From Ophiostoma sp. CBS 140.51 (lineage: Eukaryota; Ascomycota; Sordariomycetes; Ophiostomatales; Ophiostomataceae), in assembly GCA_029298735.1 (NCBI GenBank), contig JANSLP010000108.1:28995-92994 (forward strand): 64,000 nucleotides of DNA, given 5' to 3'. Each line of letters starts with the position of its first letter. Within the stretch, counting starts at the first letter, position 1. Below are positions 47,532 to 60,400 of the stretch, one piece after another. The position numbers were made by a program, and so were the translations under genes. The notes under the pieces were generated by a model that saw nothing but the letters and a program-made list of their open reading frames with translations, was not told the origin of the DNA and ran no database searches.

Positions 47532-49150
47532 GTGGTGTAGTTGCTGTTTCTTTTCCTTCTCTCGGGTTCTTTTATTCCTTTTCTTGTTTCCATTTTGCTT
47601 CTTTTTACTTTTTACTTTCTTTTCTGTCCTTCGCTTCCGGCTGATCGACAGCTGGCCGGTTGACCACCGCGGAACTTTGTTGCAGCTTCCGGTGTGGATA
47701 AATTCGGGGCATTTTTTGGAGACTTTGAGGCTTGCGTGTGGGAGGTAGCTTGCAGGGTATGAGACAATGGAAACAAGAAGCAATTCTGCCTTCGTCACTG
47801 CGAAAGTTGCAGGGCGAGCATCGTTGATTCATTACCACCTGCCACTGCAACTCGACTTTACCACTGCGACTCTAAACGGGCATGCCTAGACACGGAAAAC
47901 GAGATGCCGGGTCTGCAGCGTACCTTTTTTTTTGTCTGCAATTGCCTGCAGTTAATTATTGTACTAATTGCTTCCTCTTCATGTTTGTCTCATCCTTCTT
48001 ATGTGTGTCCCTTGCTGTGTGGCGCTCACATATTGCTAGCATTTTTGGCCTTTCAATGTATTGTAGAATGCGACTTTCAATACAGAAAGCCTACAGCTGC
48101 TCTTTTCATACTGCAACCTCCTCATTCAGCCTCTTACTGCTCCAACATCTCCCTTGCCTATTTTTATTCAATAATGCAGTAAGACATTGGCTTGTCTACG
48201 GTTTACGGCATTTGCCCGTTATGAGCATTCAATATTGAAGTTAAAGACCAAACGAGACACAACGTGCTGTCTTTCTAAGGCCTTGGTATCATGTGTCTTC
48301 TATCTTCTCCATCTTTTACCAGCCCGCCCAGCCCTCATTTTGGCTTCCATCCCTCGCATCACAGCCTCACACTCTTCTTTACACCCACTTCTTGTCACGC
48401 TTCTTGCCTCTTATCTTAAAACGACAAAAGTAGGCGAGAAGGTGTACTTGGAGATGGAGCCCCGTCAGCATGATGCATCGACTCCGTATTCTGTCTTCCG
48501 TACTCCACGACGTAATACGCTGCTCTCATAGAAACATACTCCGTAATGTGATATTCAGGGTACGGAAATATGACAGAACGCAAAATAAGGGAACAAGGGA
48601 CAGTCGGGCCTCCTTGTCCGCTCCTCGTCAAAGATGTCTGGTCCGTGTTTATTCTCTTATTCTCACGGACCTGTCGTATCCTTTCGTTAATCTTCTCTGT
48701 GTCCCCTTCTATTTCAAAGAAGGTGGCACGTGCAATCCACGGCGACCTCCGTGACGGGCAGTGAGAAGCACGAATAAATGCCTGTATGGTAGGAACATGA
48801 GCATGTCGTAGAAATTACGTTTTACGGAGCAAGGCGAGCTGGAGTAGCGTCGTGCCCAAACGGAGCAGTCTCGGCCCCTTCCCCCCATTTACCCCTACCC
48901 TTCCTTCCGTCCTCAATCTTCCCGTCGTTGCAAGAGGCGATGTTGCCTTCTCCTCGAGAGTCTCCTTTGCCTAGCCCAGCCCAGCCCTGGAATTAGAGAT
49001 TCCAGGCCTTACTTGAATGCACGACCGAGATGTATTTGTGATTGTCGGTGATGATCTTGACAAATGGAACGTTTCGTTTTTACGTGTTGTTTTCTTAAAC
49101 GTCGACATTATTTATTTTACACGCCTCAATCATTTGATTGCCTCATTTGT

Positions 49151-52100
49151 TTCTAAACTCAAAACTCCATGACTTCACGGACCAAGTTGCCTCCTTTCAT
49201 TTTCCTATTGTCTCTTGATTTCATTGTGAGGCACTGCCGGCCAGTCATCCTCTTCTCACATCTCATTATTTTATGCCTCTGTCGTATTCTGTATTGTTGT
49301 ATTTTTGTATTCTTGTATTTTGTATTTTTGCAAATGGCCGGATTGCCGGCAACGGCCGTTTTGAGACACGCCCCCAGACTCGCATTTTTGTGAGTGTTGA
49401 CAATGACGAAGAGATTCTGTGTGTTGTTGTTAGAAAAAAGCAGCCCCATTTTATGATGTATCTATTTTCCGGCACATTCTCTTGCCTTCCTTTCTTGCAC
49501 CTGTGACGCCTGAAATCGCCTCTACGTCTTCCTATTCGTGCCCTCGTTTTACCAAGTCAACTCCTTTGCTCAGATACAACCAAGATACGAAAATCGTAAA
49601 TCGTCAAGAAGCCACGCCGACGAGAGAGAGAATAAAAAAAAGAAGGTCGCAATGCCCCATCGTATCCGGGTTCCAGACTGCCCACCCCTCTTGTCTTGGG
49701 CTCGTTACTGGGCAGCGGCACATTGTGCATTTCGTCTTTCATCTTTCGTGCATCATATGTCGTTTATGCTGAGTATTTTGTATTTTGCGCCCCTGCACAT
49801 AATTTATCCATTTCGTGCACACGACACACACGTAACGCATGCACGTATATCCACTGAATATCCCAACTGCACATCCGCCAACTGCACAACGATCAACCCG
49901 GTTAATGGATTCAGCATTCCCCATTATTTTGTGATTGAGTGACAGATTAGCGACCGCAGGAAAAGAAAGAAGAGGAAAAAGAGCAGAAAAAAGAGAGAAT
50001 GGGGGAGCGACAAGCGAAAAGAAGCGAGAAGTGAGAAAACGCGGCTGCCCAACAGCGCACGGGAAAAATAGAAATAGAAAAAAGGCACGGCCAAAAAGAG
50101 GAAAAAGTCGCGCGGCAGTCCCTTGTTCTGATCTACTGAGTACCTACAACTGCCATTTTGACATGTTGACAAGTTTGACACCTTTTTCTTTGTGCGATAA
50201 ATCCTTCGTCGTTGCACCGACAGGACAGAGAAAAAGAATGCCGATGCTCTGTGCTGTGCATCTGTCCCGGAGCCGCCTTTCCTCTCCTCCCACCTTCGAT
50301 CCTCCATTCTCCTCGATCACAAGCATGAAGGGGTGCAGACTTGCAGAAGTGCAGGCAACATGCAGCAGCGCCGAGGACATTGTCCACCAAACAGAGTGGC
50401 CGACGAGGCACACCCTTTCTCGTCCTCCTCTTGTCTTCCTCTTGTCTTCCCTCTCCTCCCACATCCTGCCCAATCTTAGCGTGGGGGACCAGCCCCCCTC
50501 CTGTCTTCCGTCCCCTGCTCGCGCCGGGCAAGGATCTGCCCGTACCCCTGTCATCTTTTTTCTTGGTGTCCTTGGACTTTGCTTGTCGTCTGTCCCTGTT
50601 CCGTGCCACTAAAACAAGAAGCCTGTCGCCCATCACTGTCTCCCCTCAAGCGCCCCTCTCTCAGTGCTTCAAACACTGCCATCTTTTCCTTGTTCCCTGC
50701 TATCAGATCCGGGGACAGCGCCCGTCCGCCTTGCCTTGACTCAAAAACAACTGTCAGTGACCAGCTAACCAGCCGCTGGAGCCACTGGAGCCCGATACCC
50801 TAAGTGTCAGTGTAGTCCCCGCAATCAGCACCCTGTATTCCATCTTATTCAAATCATATCATCTTTCAGGGCTCTTCACTCGAAACAAGAATAAAAAATA
50901 GGGCGGTGATCGGCCTCTGAGGCTGTTTTCCGGGGCTGTTCTTCACCCATCCTGGGCGCACCTGGGGCTGAACAGATTGAGAGCACTAGTGGTATTTCTT
51001 GGTCGTTGTATTCGGTGACGAGTGTGACTTGTAAAGTATCGAAGTAATTGAGAGGGCCTTTTAACTTTTCTTGTTGGTTTCATATCTCCAACGTCGCACC
51101 TCGTGTCGTCTGTTGGTGCTCTATCCGCTGCCTGTTGTCTTTGTCTCACCGCTTTTCTTCCTTTCGCCCTTGTATCGTGACACCTGTGTTTCTTTTTTGG
51201 TCCTCTCCCTCTGATCTTGCTATTGTATCGTAAGAACCGGTTCCTCCAGTTGACGCCAACAGTTGACTTGCAGGGAGATACAAGTGACCCGCGTTGCGCG
51301 TCTATTTTGCCCTTGCACGACTGCTCTTTCAACGACTGTTTCGCATAATTGTGTGCTTCTCATATTTACTTTGTTTACCGACACCAAACGGGTAACTATG
51401 GCGAAGACCTCCGTGTGATAGAGGCTTGCTGTCGGCGTACGGCTTGCTTCCGAGGAGAATTACAATCTCTCTCTCTCCCCCCCTCTCTTTCAAAAAGGGA
51501 GTGCCTGGCCAGGCCCAGCAGCTTGGACTTGGGGATTTGTTTTTGCGCTCACAGGACTGTTTTTGTGCGTTGGTGGGTGTGCTCGAGTGTGGTCGAGGTG
51601 CTTGTTGGTTGTGGTGGCGGTGGTGGTGTGCCTCTCAAAAGGTGATATCTCATATTTTCAACGCACTTTCCCAAAGATTGCTTTCGCTGCACACTTCTTC
51701 ACTCTCATCTCCTCTGTGATCCTCTCCCCCCTCTTTTCCAATTTGCCGCTGCTGGCGGGAGCGCCAGTTTTCCAATAGTGTCTTTTTGTCTTTTCCGGAG
51801 TTGCCTGCACGGTTTTATGTCGCTTTAATCATATGGACCTCACACCTTTCTGCGATTCACCACGCATCTTCATCTCTCGCAACGCCTCGAAGCAAGGAGG
51901 CATCTCGGTGGCGTCTACTCTCCAGTCAAAAGGCGAGAGGACTTGACTCGACACCGACAGTCTGCTCGTCTCTCTCTTGTCATTGAGTCGTCATCCCGTC
52001 ACCGCCCCTCCTTTCTTTCTTTCTTTCTTTTCTCTGATCCTTCTGTTCTTCTTGCCACCCATCGTGGCCATATATGTCTTTTGTTTCGCCGGTCTCGTTT

Positions 52101-53050
52101 CGCCATGCCGGCACCATCTCCGCATTTTGTGTGATTTTTGTGTGTATCTCCTCGTCTCCCGTGAGATCCGCTGCCTGTCCAGCTGAAGTCGACGTGCATC
52201 GAGTGCATACATAGACGCATCCTCGAATGAAACCAAACAGACGGACTCCTTCGCACCTCTCCCAAATCTCCTTCCCAAATCTCCTCTTACGTTCCCCACT
52301 CACTTCAAACATTTTGGCTGTCCATTGCGGCGCGGAAAAAGGAGAGTGGGAAAGTGAGAAAGTGGAAAAGAAAAGTGATGAGCAAAGATGGTTGCAGTGG
52401 TTGCGTTGCAGTCTCCGTCCCAGGAAACTCAAGAAGCCAGAATGAGCTAAGAAAATCCCAAGAGAGACCCAAGACCCAGAGTTGTTCCCAAAATCCCAAA
52501 TGATTGTCACAGACGATGCGTCTCCCAGTGGTCCCAAATGGCCCCGTTGCCCCCGCGGATGGCGTCCCGGTGACCAGGGGGCCTTGTCCAACAAGCGTCT
52601 TAAGCGTCCAAAGCCGTCTTGAGCGTCCCAAATGTCCCAAATGTCCCCAAGCCTGCAGGTGAAGTGCAGGCCGCTGGACCAAACGAACATGGTTATTGGT
52701 TCCGCGCACGAGAAGACGGAAACCGCGCTAAGGTGTGTCTCGGTGCACACAAAAAGGAGAGTGCAAGTGGAAAGGAGAAGAAAAGGAAAACGAGAAACAA
52801 AAATGATATATGAGAGCATCGTCTCCTCCTTTTTTTGTCTCCCCTCCCGACTTCCTGGGAGTGGGTCTCTCCCGGCTTCCCCTTCCTCTTTGAAAATGTT
52901 TATTTCCCGTCTCCCCACGCAAGTCCCGGAACACGGCGTATCCGTTCCAGGCTCATTTCCGTGATAAATCCAAGGAGAGGAGAGAAGGGGAGGAGACGAC
53001 AAGAGTATTCTATCATATTTTTATGAAGACAGACTGCAGTGATGTTGCTT
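49151..53050. other. Gene desert, part 3: mixed strand composition
   Basis: Purine-rich on the plus strand at 49950-50110 and 52320-52400, pyrimidine-rich at 50270-50900 and 51050-52060. The longest frame (51980-53002, minus) starts at TTG, resembles no family, and is probably chance. A TACTGAGTAC motif lies at 50134. Confidence 0.5.
52011..52030 (+). repeat. CTTT tetranucleotide microsatellite
   Basis: Five CTTT units, with only a short pyrimidine extension on either side. Confidence 0.85.
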
Positions 53051-56000
53051 TTTGTTTCTTTTCAGAGTGCATTTTATGTTTCTCTTTTCTGCAACAAACA
53101 GGAGGTGAGATGATCGTCCTTTTGTCGAAGACAGAAGATGAGGGCTAAGAAAAAAGAAGGAAGAAAAGAAGCAAAGATAGTTCATACTATTGTCAAAGAA
53201 GAGCAAAACTACGCAGTACGTGCATATTGTCAATCAAGCACAACTTGCGGTCAAGTTCGGAGTTCAGCGAGGCCCAGCCAAGAAAAACATGGGCTCTAAT
53301 GATAACACCTTGTTCCTCCCGAAAAAAGACAGCCCAACACGAAATACTCCGTTTCTGTCTCTGCCCGACCTTGTCCCTTCTTGTCCAACCCCCCCCCCCC
53401 ACCTCATTCTTTTTTTATTTTGTTCTGTGGATGACCCCCCAGTCCGTCCCATCACGACGGTAGCCGGTAACGGGACAAAAAGAAAGGAAAGCCTTGGAAA
53501 AAGCAAGTTGAGAAGGAAAGAGGGACGAGACGGGGAAAAGAGTGTGTCAGAAAGTGCTGGTAAGAAAAGGGAATAAGACGCCATTTCGTTGAGAGTGTGG
53601 AAAAAGACCCAAGAACCACAAGAAACTACCTAGAAACGACCCAAGTGCAACTCACACCAGCCGCGAACAGACAGCAACATCGATGCAAGAGCGACAGTAC
53701 GACCCTGATACCAGAAGAGAAAAGAATGACGAAAGAAAGTCCGAGAGGAGAAATCCAAGAGACAAACTGTCGGAAGAGGAACCAACATGTTCAGTATTTT
53801 GTGGTTGCCTACCATTGCCTTTTATGACAAGACTTCCAACAGAATGACACCAACAGACGCAGGCACACCCTTGTCCCCAAACGGTTTCCCCTCCTGTTAG
53901 CAACCATGAAAGAAAGTCGCAAGAAAAAGCAAAGAAAAAACCAACAAAAATAGGCACCTCGCTGCATATCGTTGTAAAAACGCAACGCTGTTGGCAAGTC
54001 ACAACTGTTGCCAACGTTCTCGATGCTCCCAAAACTCTGTCAATGCTGCCGTACGACGTGCTTTTGTGCCCAAGATGCATCCAAAAAAAGCACCCATGGC
54101 ATCTCGTTTGCCGAATTCCGTAGGCCGTATCCCGCAACGCCATATCTCCCGTCTGCAAGTGTCAAGAAGAGGAAAGGACGGAAAAGAACGACATTAATCA
54201 AGGGTTGCGTCGACTTGACAGTGAACGGTTGATCCCATAAAACCGTTCGTGCGTGTGGTTGCACTGCGTCGACATGAGAGAAAGTTAAGCTATTTTGATA
54301 TTCTCCTGTTCTTTTCTTCTCCCCAAAGAAGAAACTCGCCGCTGTCTGTTGGATTCGGTCCGCTGTTGCAGGGTAATAACCCGTCGTGCATTTACTTTGA
54401 CTTGCCTGTCGTTCTCCGTAGTACAAGTAATACAATAAAAAGAGTCTGACAGGCGTTGATGCAATATTACCGGATCCCCGGAGATCCTAGGAAAATCCAC
54501 GGAAACCCAAATCCCACAATCTAAAGCCTTCTTTAATTCACTCCGCATCCCATGTTTCTTTTTTGTTGTTCAAGCTTACCCCATGACCTTGACTAATGTG
54601 GTGGCTACCTCAGACCCGAGAGACAGGACTCTGGGACTGGGACGGGAAAAGAAGGAGGGGGGGCACAAAAAATGAGTGTGAGCCAGTGAAAAGGCAAGAA
54701 GGCAGAGAAAGAGTGGGAGGAATGGGGGTGTGGATGGCAGGGGCTTGCATTAACTGCGGGCGACAGAAATCGTGAGTTGCTGTGCTGGGAAAAAGATGCA
54801 AAAGTGTGAGTGAAAATGGGAGAAAAACTGACAGAATGCACGTTTTGTCACATTTACATGGGGATAGAAACAAATGTTGGCGCGAAACGCAAGAAAAAAG
54901 CCTCGACCAAAGAAAAGACTGAACTGAAGATCACCAAGGAGAAAGGCAAAAAGGCAGAGCGGTAAAATTATAGACAGTCGTCAAAAAGGTGAGAGTTGAC
55001 AGGCAAAAGTGACAGACTAATGAGAGGCAGTTTGAGAAGAAACACTACGAAGACTTAAACGAGAAACCCACCAACGAAATCCCAAGAAGTAGGCACAGCG
55101 TTGCATTGTTGGCATCATTTGTATTTACTTCACCACAGCCACAAAGAAGAGAATATCCTACCAGCCCTCCCAGAAGGAAGAAGGAAAGAAAAGAAAGAAA
55201 GAAACTCGTGAATCCAGGAGAAAAACAAAGAAAAGCCACACAAGAGAAAAAGAAAACAAAAATCCAGGCTCGCGGTACGGCACTCTTGCAACTTTGCAAC
55301 TGTTACGAATACGTGGTAAGGTTGTGAACACCGTGTGATGGATCATATCAAGAACACAACAGCGACGCGGACCTGGCCACCGAGCAAGGGAGAAGAGGAA
55401 ACAGAAACAGAAGCGGAAACACAACAAGGCCCCCCGGGACCAAAACCGTCAGCATCAACGGTTGCATTTTTTACTGCTTTGGGAAAACGAGGCAGATGTA
55501 GTATTGGGGGCGCGGTTGCATTGTAGTAGAATTTCTTCAGGAGGATTGGGACCACCGGGAATGGCTGGGGTCAGAGTCTTGTTGGGTTTCGTTATTTTGC
55601 TCTGCTTCTATCATATTTATTTGAATTCAGTCCTGCTCCTGCTTGGAGGAGTCTCCGGTGAAAATGACTGGTTACCAACAGTCAGGGGGCATGGCGCTCG
55701 TGATGGAGGGTCAATGGGAGGGCAGTTATGACTCGGGCCGGTGATGAGACAGGCCAGAGAGGTGGACGACGTAAGAAGGAGGGGACACGACGAGGGGAGG
55801 TCACGAGAAAATGGCAAAAAGAGCCGAGAAGGAGCCCCAATAATGGGGGAGCTGAAAGTAGGAGGAAGCACGTCCCACGAAAGAAAAAGGAAAGACGATG
55901 GCGACAGAAAGATGACAACTACTGAGTGCTCCGTAAAGAATAAGCAAAGAAAAAGAAAACAAAAATGACAGCATAGTGACGAAACAAAAGCGAAAGCAAC

Positions 56001-57400
56001 AAGGAGGGGAGCCTGAGCCCAAATGTCCCTTTGTCCAAGCTGTCCCAAGCACGGCAGCAGGGACTCATACCCCATCGATGGAGCCCTTCTCGGTTGAAGC
56101 AGAGAAAGTCGTGATTGTACTCCGTACTGAGTGCCTAGCTTTCGGAGAAGAAGCTGGCATTAACCTACCCTTGACTTGCTTGGCATTGCAAAGAAGGCTG
56201 GCATTTTGACTTCGCTTTTCCGTCTATGAAAATGCCATGTTTTGCAAAATGCTTATGCTTAAAGTGTTTCACAAGAAACTATTGCGGTTGATAAGGAAGT
56301 TGATAAACTGTGAACATACACATATTTACTTTAGCTCATTACTCATGATTCACTCTCCAAGTTCTTGTGAATAAAGTTGCCGACTAAGAAATCAACAGCG
56401 TCGTGTCCGGAGTACTCCGCCTTTTTGTCAAGTCCGTCTCAAACACACGGGGCAGGCAGGGTGGTAGACACGGGAGCACGGTACATTCTGGCCCTGGGGA
56501 TCCCAGGACCTGGACCATCGCTATCTCCGTTGGCCCAGGCCCTCGGTGCAGTCTCCATCAATCACGGACGGAGTGAATGAGCTCCTCTCTCACACTCTAT
56601 CCTCTCCCATCCCAGGGTACCACACCCTCGGCGCATTTTCCTACCTGACTTGGAACTGAGCTGGAGTTGAAAAAGAAGACGGATACAGCAGAGGTGGAAA
56701 GAGGCGGACAGCAGACGCGGGACGGAGCAACTAACGACGAGCAAAAAGAAAGAAAGGCCAGACCTGTCCCAGAGCTTAAAAGACCCAGAAAGACCCAACA
56801 TCTGCTCCTAAGAAGCGGGCCAGTGCTGCAGTGGCACCGACCGCAGCAGCGAAGTGTTTGGTAATTGATGCAACTTTTTGGAGGGTCGCTCGTCGAGAGG
56901 GTGGGCATCCTTTCCAAGGAGATGGAAGAGGAGGGGGACCAGAACGGGGGCGAGGGGGTGCATTTTTAGACTTGCACGGGGGGCAGGGTCGTATTTTCCA
57001 AACAGCCCTCCTTTCCAGCTGAGAAGAAAACAACACAAAACAACGAGGAGAAAAGGGGAAATCAAAGCAAAAGAAAAATGACAACTGACAGAAGAAGCAA
57101 AGACAGGGACAGCACACGCAAAAATCCCAAGAACCGAGTGTAACACGCACCCGGTCGGACTTGGTTTCGTTTTCCTGTCTCTGGTCAACAACGTATTGCT
57201 GTCCCTGTTCCTATCCCTGTTTTGATTTTTGTCTTTATTTTTCTTTGGTCCGATCCCCAGAACCTGGACAGCTCGTCGGGATCGAAGTTTTTTTTGCTGA
57301 GAGCGGATGAGAGAGACAGAGAAGTGGGAAAGACAAGCAGCCAAGAAGCCAAGAAGGGAAAGGGGAGGTGGTATTGACTGACGCAGTGACCGTCGTGTTG
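53051..57400. other. Gene desert, part 4: long purine-rich plus-strand block
   Basis: Mostly purine-rich on the plus strand through 57120, with repeated phrases such as ACCCAAGA and AGAAAGGA. It includes a C run at 53390-53400 and a perfect GTACTCCGTAC at 56117-56127. CGGAGTACTCCG is at 56408-56419. No family-like protein is visible in any frame. Confidence 0.5.
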
Positions 57401-60400
57401 GTAGCCTGTCGATGTTGTAAACAGAAAGGAGTCTGTTTAGGTGTGGCTTGTGTTGTTGCTGCCTTTGATTTTCTGTTTCAGATACATTTGATATCCCTCT
57501 GTCCTCTTTTGATATCGTTTAGTCTCCCATTCATCTTCACTTTTGCTCTTTCACACATCTTCTGTAACTGAGATATCAAACAGAGCAAGTGCTTCTGTGA
57601 TATCTTGGACCAGACCAAACGGGACTCTCCCTGTTGCTGTAAGTTTGAGATTGAAAAAAAGGAGTTCGGATCAAAGTGCTAATAAAATATGCAGGGACAA
57701 TATCAGCCGCAATATCTCCATACAAAATACACAATCACCAACACGAGGCGTTTATGCGGGCGCCAATATGTCTCCTAAAGACAGCCCAAACGCCCAAGGA
57801 GGCGTTCAGGGCAGTTCGAGACTCGAGGTGTTCAGCCCAGAAAGGTTGCGAGGGATGCACGTGCAAAGCACAATAAGAGTGTATGTGTACACAGTATGTG
57901 CATTTGTGTGCCTGCTCGAAGAGGAAAGCGTGCGGGAAAACGCCACATTTGATATTGAAATCCCAGCCCAAAGCGCAGCCAAAAGGAGGCAAGCCAGCAG
58001 GCCAGTTGCCGGCTTCCGTGCCTTTGAACCTTTCAGCCTTTTTGGTGGCGGTCTGCATTTTCTCCTTTTGGGAAACTGCATCCCGTCGAGATGATGGGAG
58101 GACAGCTCTACACATGCAAGATGCAATGCAAGCGTGGGCAAGTGCCCGCGGTACGCAAGAAAATAGGCCGTGTAAGTGTGTAATTGTAGAAAATGCAAGC
58201 GCACAGCATGTGATACGGCCATAGGCGTCCAAAATAGTTCGCAGAAAGGGGCCATCGTGACGAAATGGCGACGAAACAAGTGTTGGACGAGATACAGCAT
58301 CTAGCCTCTTCTCTTCCTCGAGCTTTCCATATTGTGTGCACACCATCTTTGTTTCGCGTTCATTTTATCTTTACTTGAACACTTACATCGCCCTCATTGG
58401 CCTCTCAATTCTTCCTTTTTCTCCGCCCCTGGCTGCAATTGCCTGGTAAGACATTTGGGATGAAGCTATTGAAAATACCAAAGTGACGAGACGAGACAGT
58501 GACGTGGACAAAACACTGAAAGGGAACAGAAAGGGGACAGAAAAGGCACACAAAATCGCAAAAGAGGCACAGAATAGGGACAGAGAGTCAGTCCTTGACT
58601 ATTTACGCTCTAGCAGGTCTTTGTCCCTTGGCCTTTTCGGAGCTTTTTCTGGCATCTAGGTGTGTCGCCATTTGTTTTGGTCAGGAACAAGAGGAGGAGC
58701 AAGAAGGGGGTCACTATGCCGAGATCCGAAAAACGTGAAGCAATATGCTGTCAACGAAGGGATGGCAAGTCCAGAAGTCGCGATGTAGGGAGATGTTGAT
58801 AAAGGTGGCCTAGACTAGACTACGATGAGGGTGGTCAACAAATCTTTTCCGAGGGAGGGCTGCGCAAACAATGAATGGCGTTATCTCGCAAAAGTACATC
58901 GTTTACAGATGCAGTTACGCGCATTCACAGGTTCAAGAAGTGCTGTTCAAAACGAAGGTCTCTTGCGCACCTTCGTGCACACCTTTTGACCCCTTCCTTC
59001 GAAGCGGGATCAGTCTGCGTCGTTTTGAATCCTTCGCCCAATGCTGGAGGGAGTCGATTCTTGTCTTCTTCTGTTCTCTTCATCGAATGCTTTTTGTCAT
59101 TCCTTTTGTGTTTTCTGTGCACTGACTACGAGAAAGCCAAGCTGACGATACTGGCCATAATCCTTCACAAGGGATGTCAATGTAAAAGACGAGCCTCCGC
59201 CGAATGCCAATCCTGTTGTCTTCTTGGCCAGTTGTGGCATTTGGCAATACTTTGCTGCGTTGTTGGCAGGACAGAAACAGGACGAGACAGAAAGAGTGAT
59301 GGATACTGTATGGTATGTCGTCCAAAATGTATGACACTTACATCTGCCCTTTTGCTTCCTTCGGCCGTGGATCCCGGTCTTGGCTCGTTGGAGATACCAA
59401 TCTTGAATCGTTGATCGTTGGTGCATCTGTACTGAGTAGTCTGATCTGGTGGGAAAGGCAAGGCACTCAGTAGTCTGTAGTCAACTGTTGTGCTTCAGTG
59501 ACGGCTAACAAAGGTCATCGTGCAGCGACGATCTTCTTCAAACGGCCGCCATCTCTGGCCGTTTTCCCTCACCATTCATCTCTGCCTTTACAAAAGAAAG
59601 AAGGGACCAGACAAGACAATGGTGGGCGTTTCCACAGTGGGACTTCGGTGGTTCATTGTGCGACAAACTCACCAAAAGTGTGCGACAAAGGAGAATGGTC
59701 AGGAAAGGGAGAGAATAGAGGGTCGTTTCAAACGACGATCCTTGGAGCCTCCCCCAGACTGACAGGTGGAAGAAGGCAAAGAAGCAACGACACTGTCAAT
59801 CATTTTCCCTTTCCACTGAAATTCTCAATCCTTACAGACCTTGTCTCCATGGAAAAGGACCGCGCAGAACTCGTACTCGTACAAAGCCACAAAACAGCAA
59901 CCAGTCAACTTCCTTCTGTCTCACAAATTCTCTTGTTGTCTTACCAGCTTGTCTCCTCCTGTCTCCTCTGTCCCTGGCTTGTCTCAACTACAAAGCTGTC
60001 CTTGTGCTACAGTGGTGACTGACAGATATGGATGGATAAGGTTGTGCAGCTGTCGTGTTTCTACCTCTGACGTCTCCTCCAGTTCTGTGCTTTGTTTTCC
60101 ATGTCTCCATGTTTATTCTTTTCCGATAGCCGTGCATAAATTTGAATTTCCGACTTGCAGTCCCGAGCCGGTACCTGCTTTTGCTTTTGCTTTTGCTTTT
60201 GCCTCTGTTTCTAAAATAACAAATAGCAAAATATGTGCTCCTTCTTCTCCCGTGTTTGTGACGAGACAAGGCAAAGAGTGGATGTCGTGGAGAAGAGAGT
60301 GGGCGGTGGTGGAGTGACGCCCGTTCTTTTTTGTGCCCTGCCTCAGGGCACGTCAATTCAATACGAGGGTATGAAGTTATGGAACGATCAAGAAGCGGAT

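Larger units (their letters stand above)
46141..49150. other. Gene desert, part 2: pyrimidine-rich plus strand
   Basis: The plus strand is pyrimidine-rich over much of 46280-48740, which creates short membrane-like reading frames that match no family. It contains an AG microsatellite, a GTGCATC tandem and four ACTCCGT motifs (46281, 48481, 48497, 48538). Confidence 0.5.

Noticed and set aside
51980..53002. 340-codon open frame on the minus strand in the gene desert
   Set aside because: It begins at TTG, has no domain, is low in complexity and lies across a purine-to-pyrimidine change. There is no splice or start context to support it.
57543..58346. Overlapping frames of 183 (plus) and 203 (minus) codons
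   Set aside because: Both strands are open over the same bases, neither resembles a family, and neither has a clear leader.
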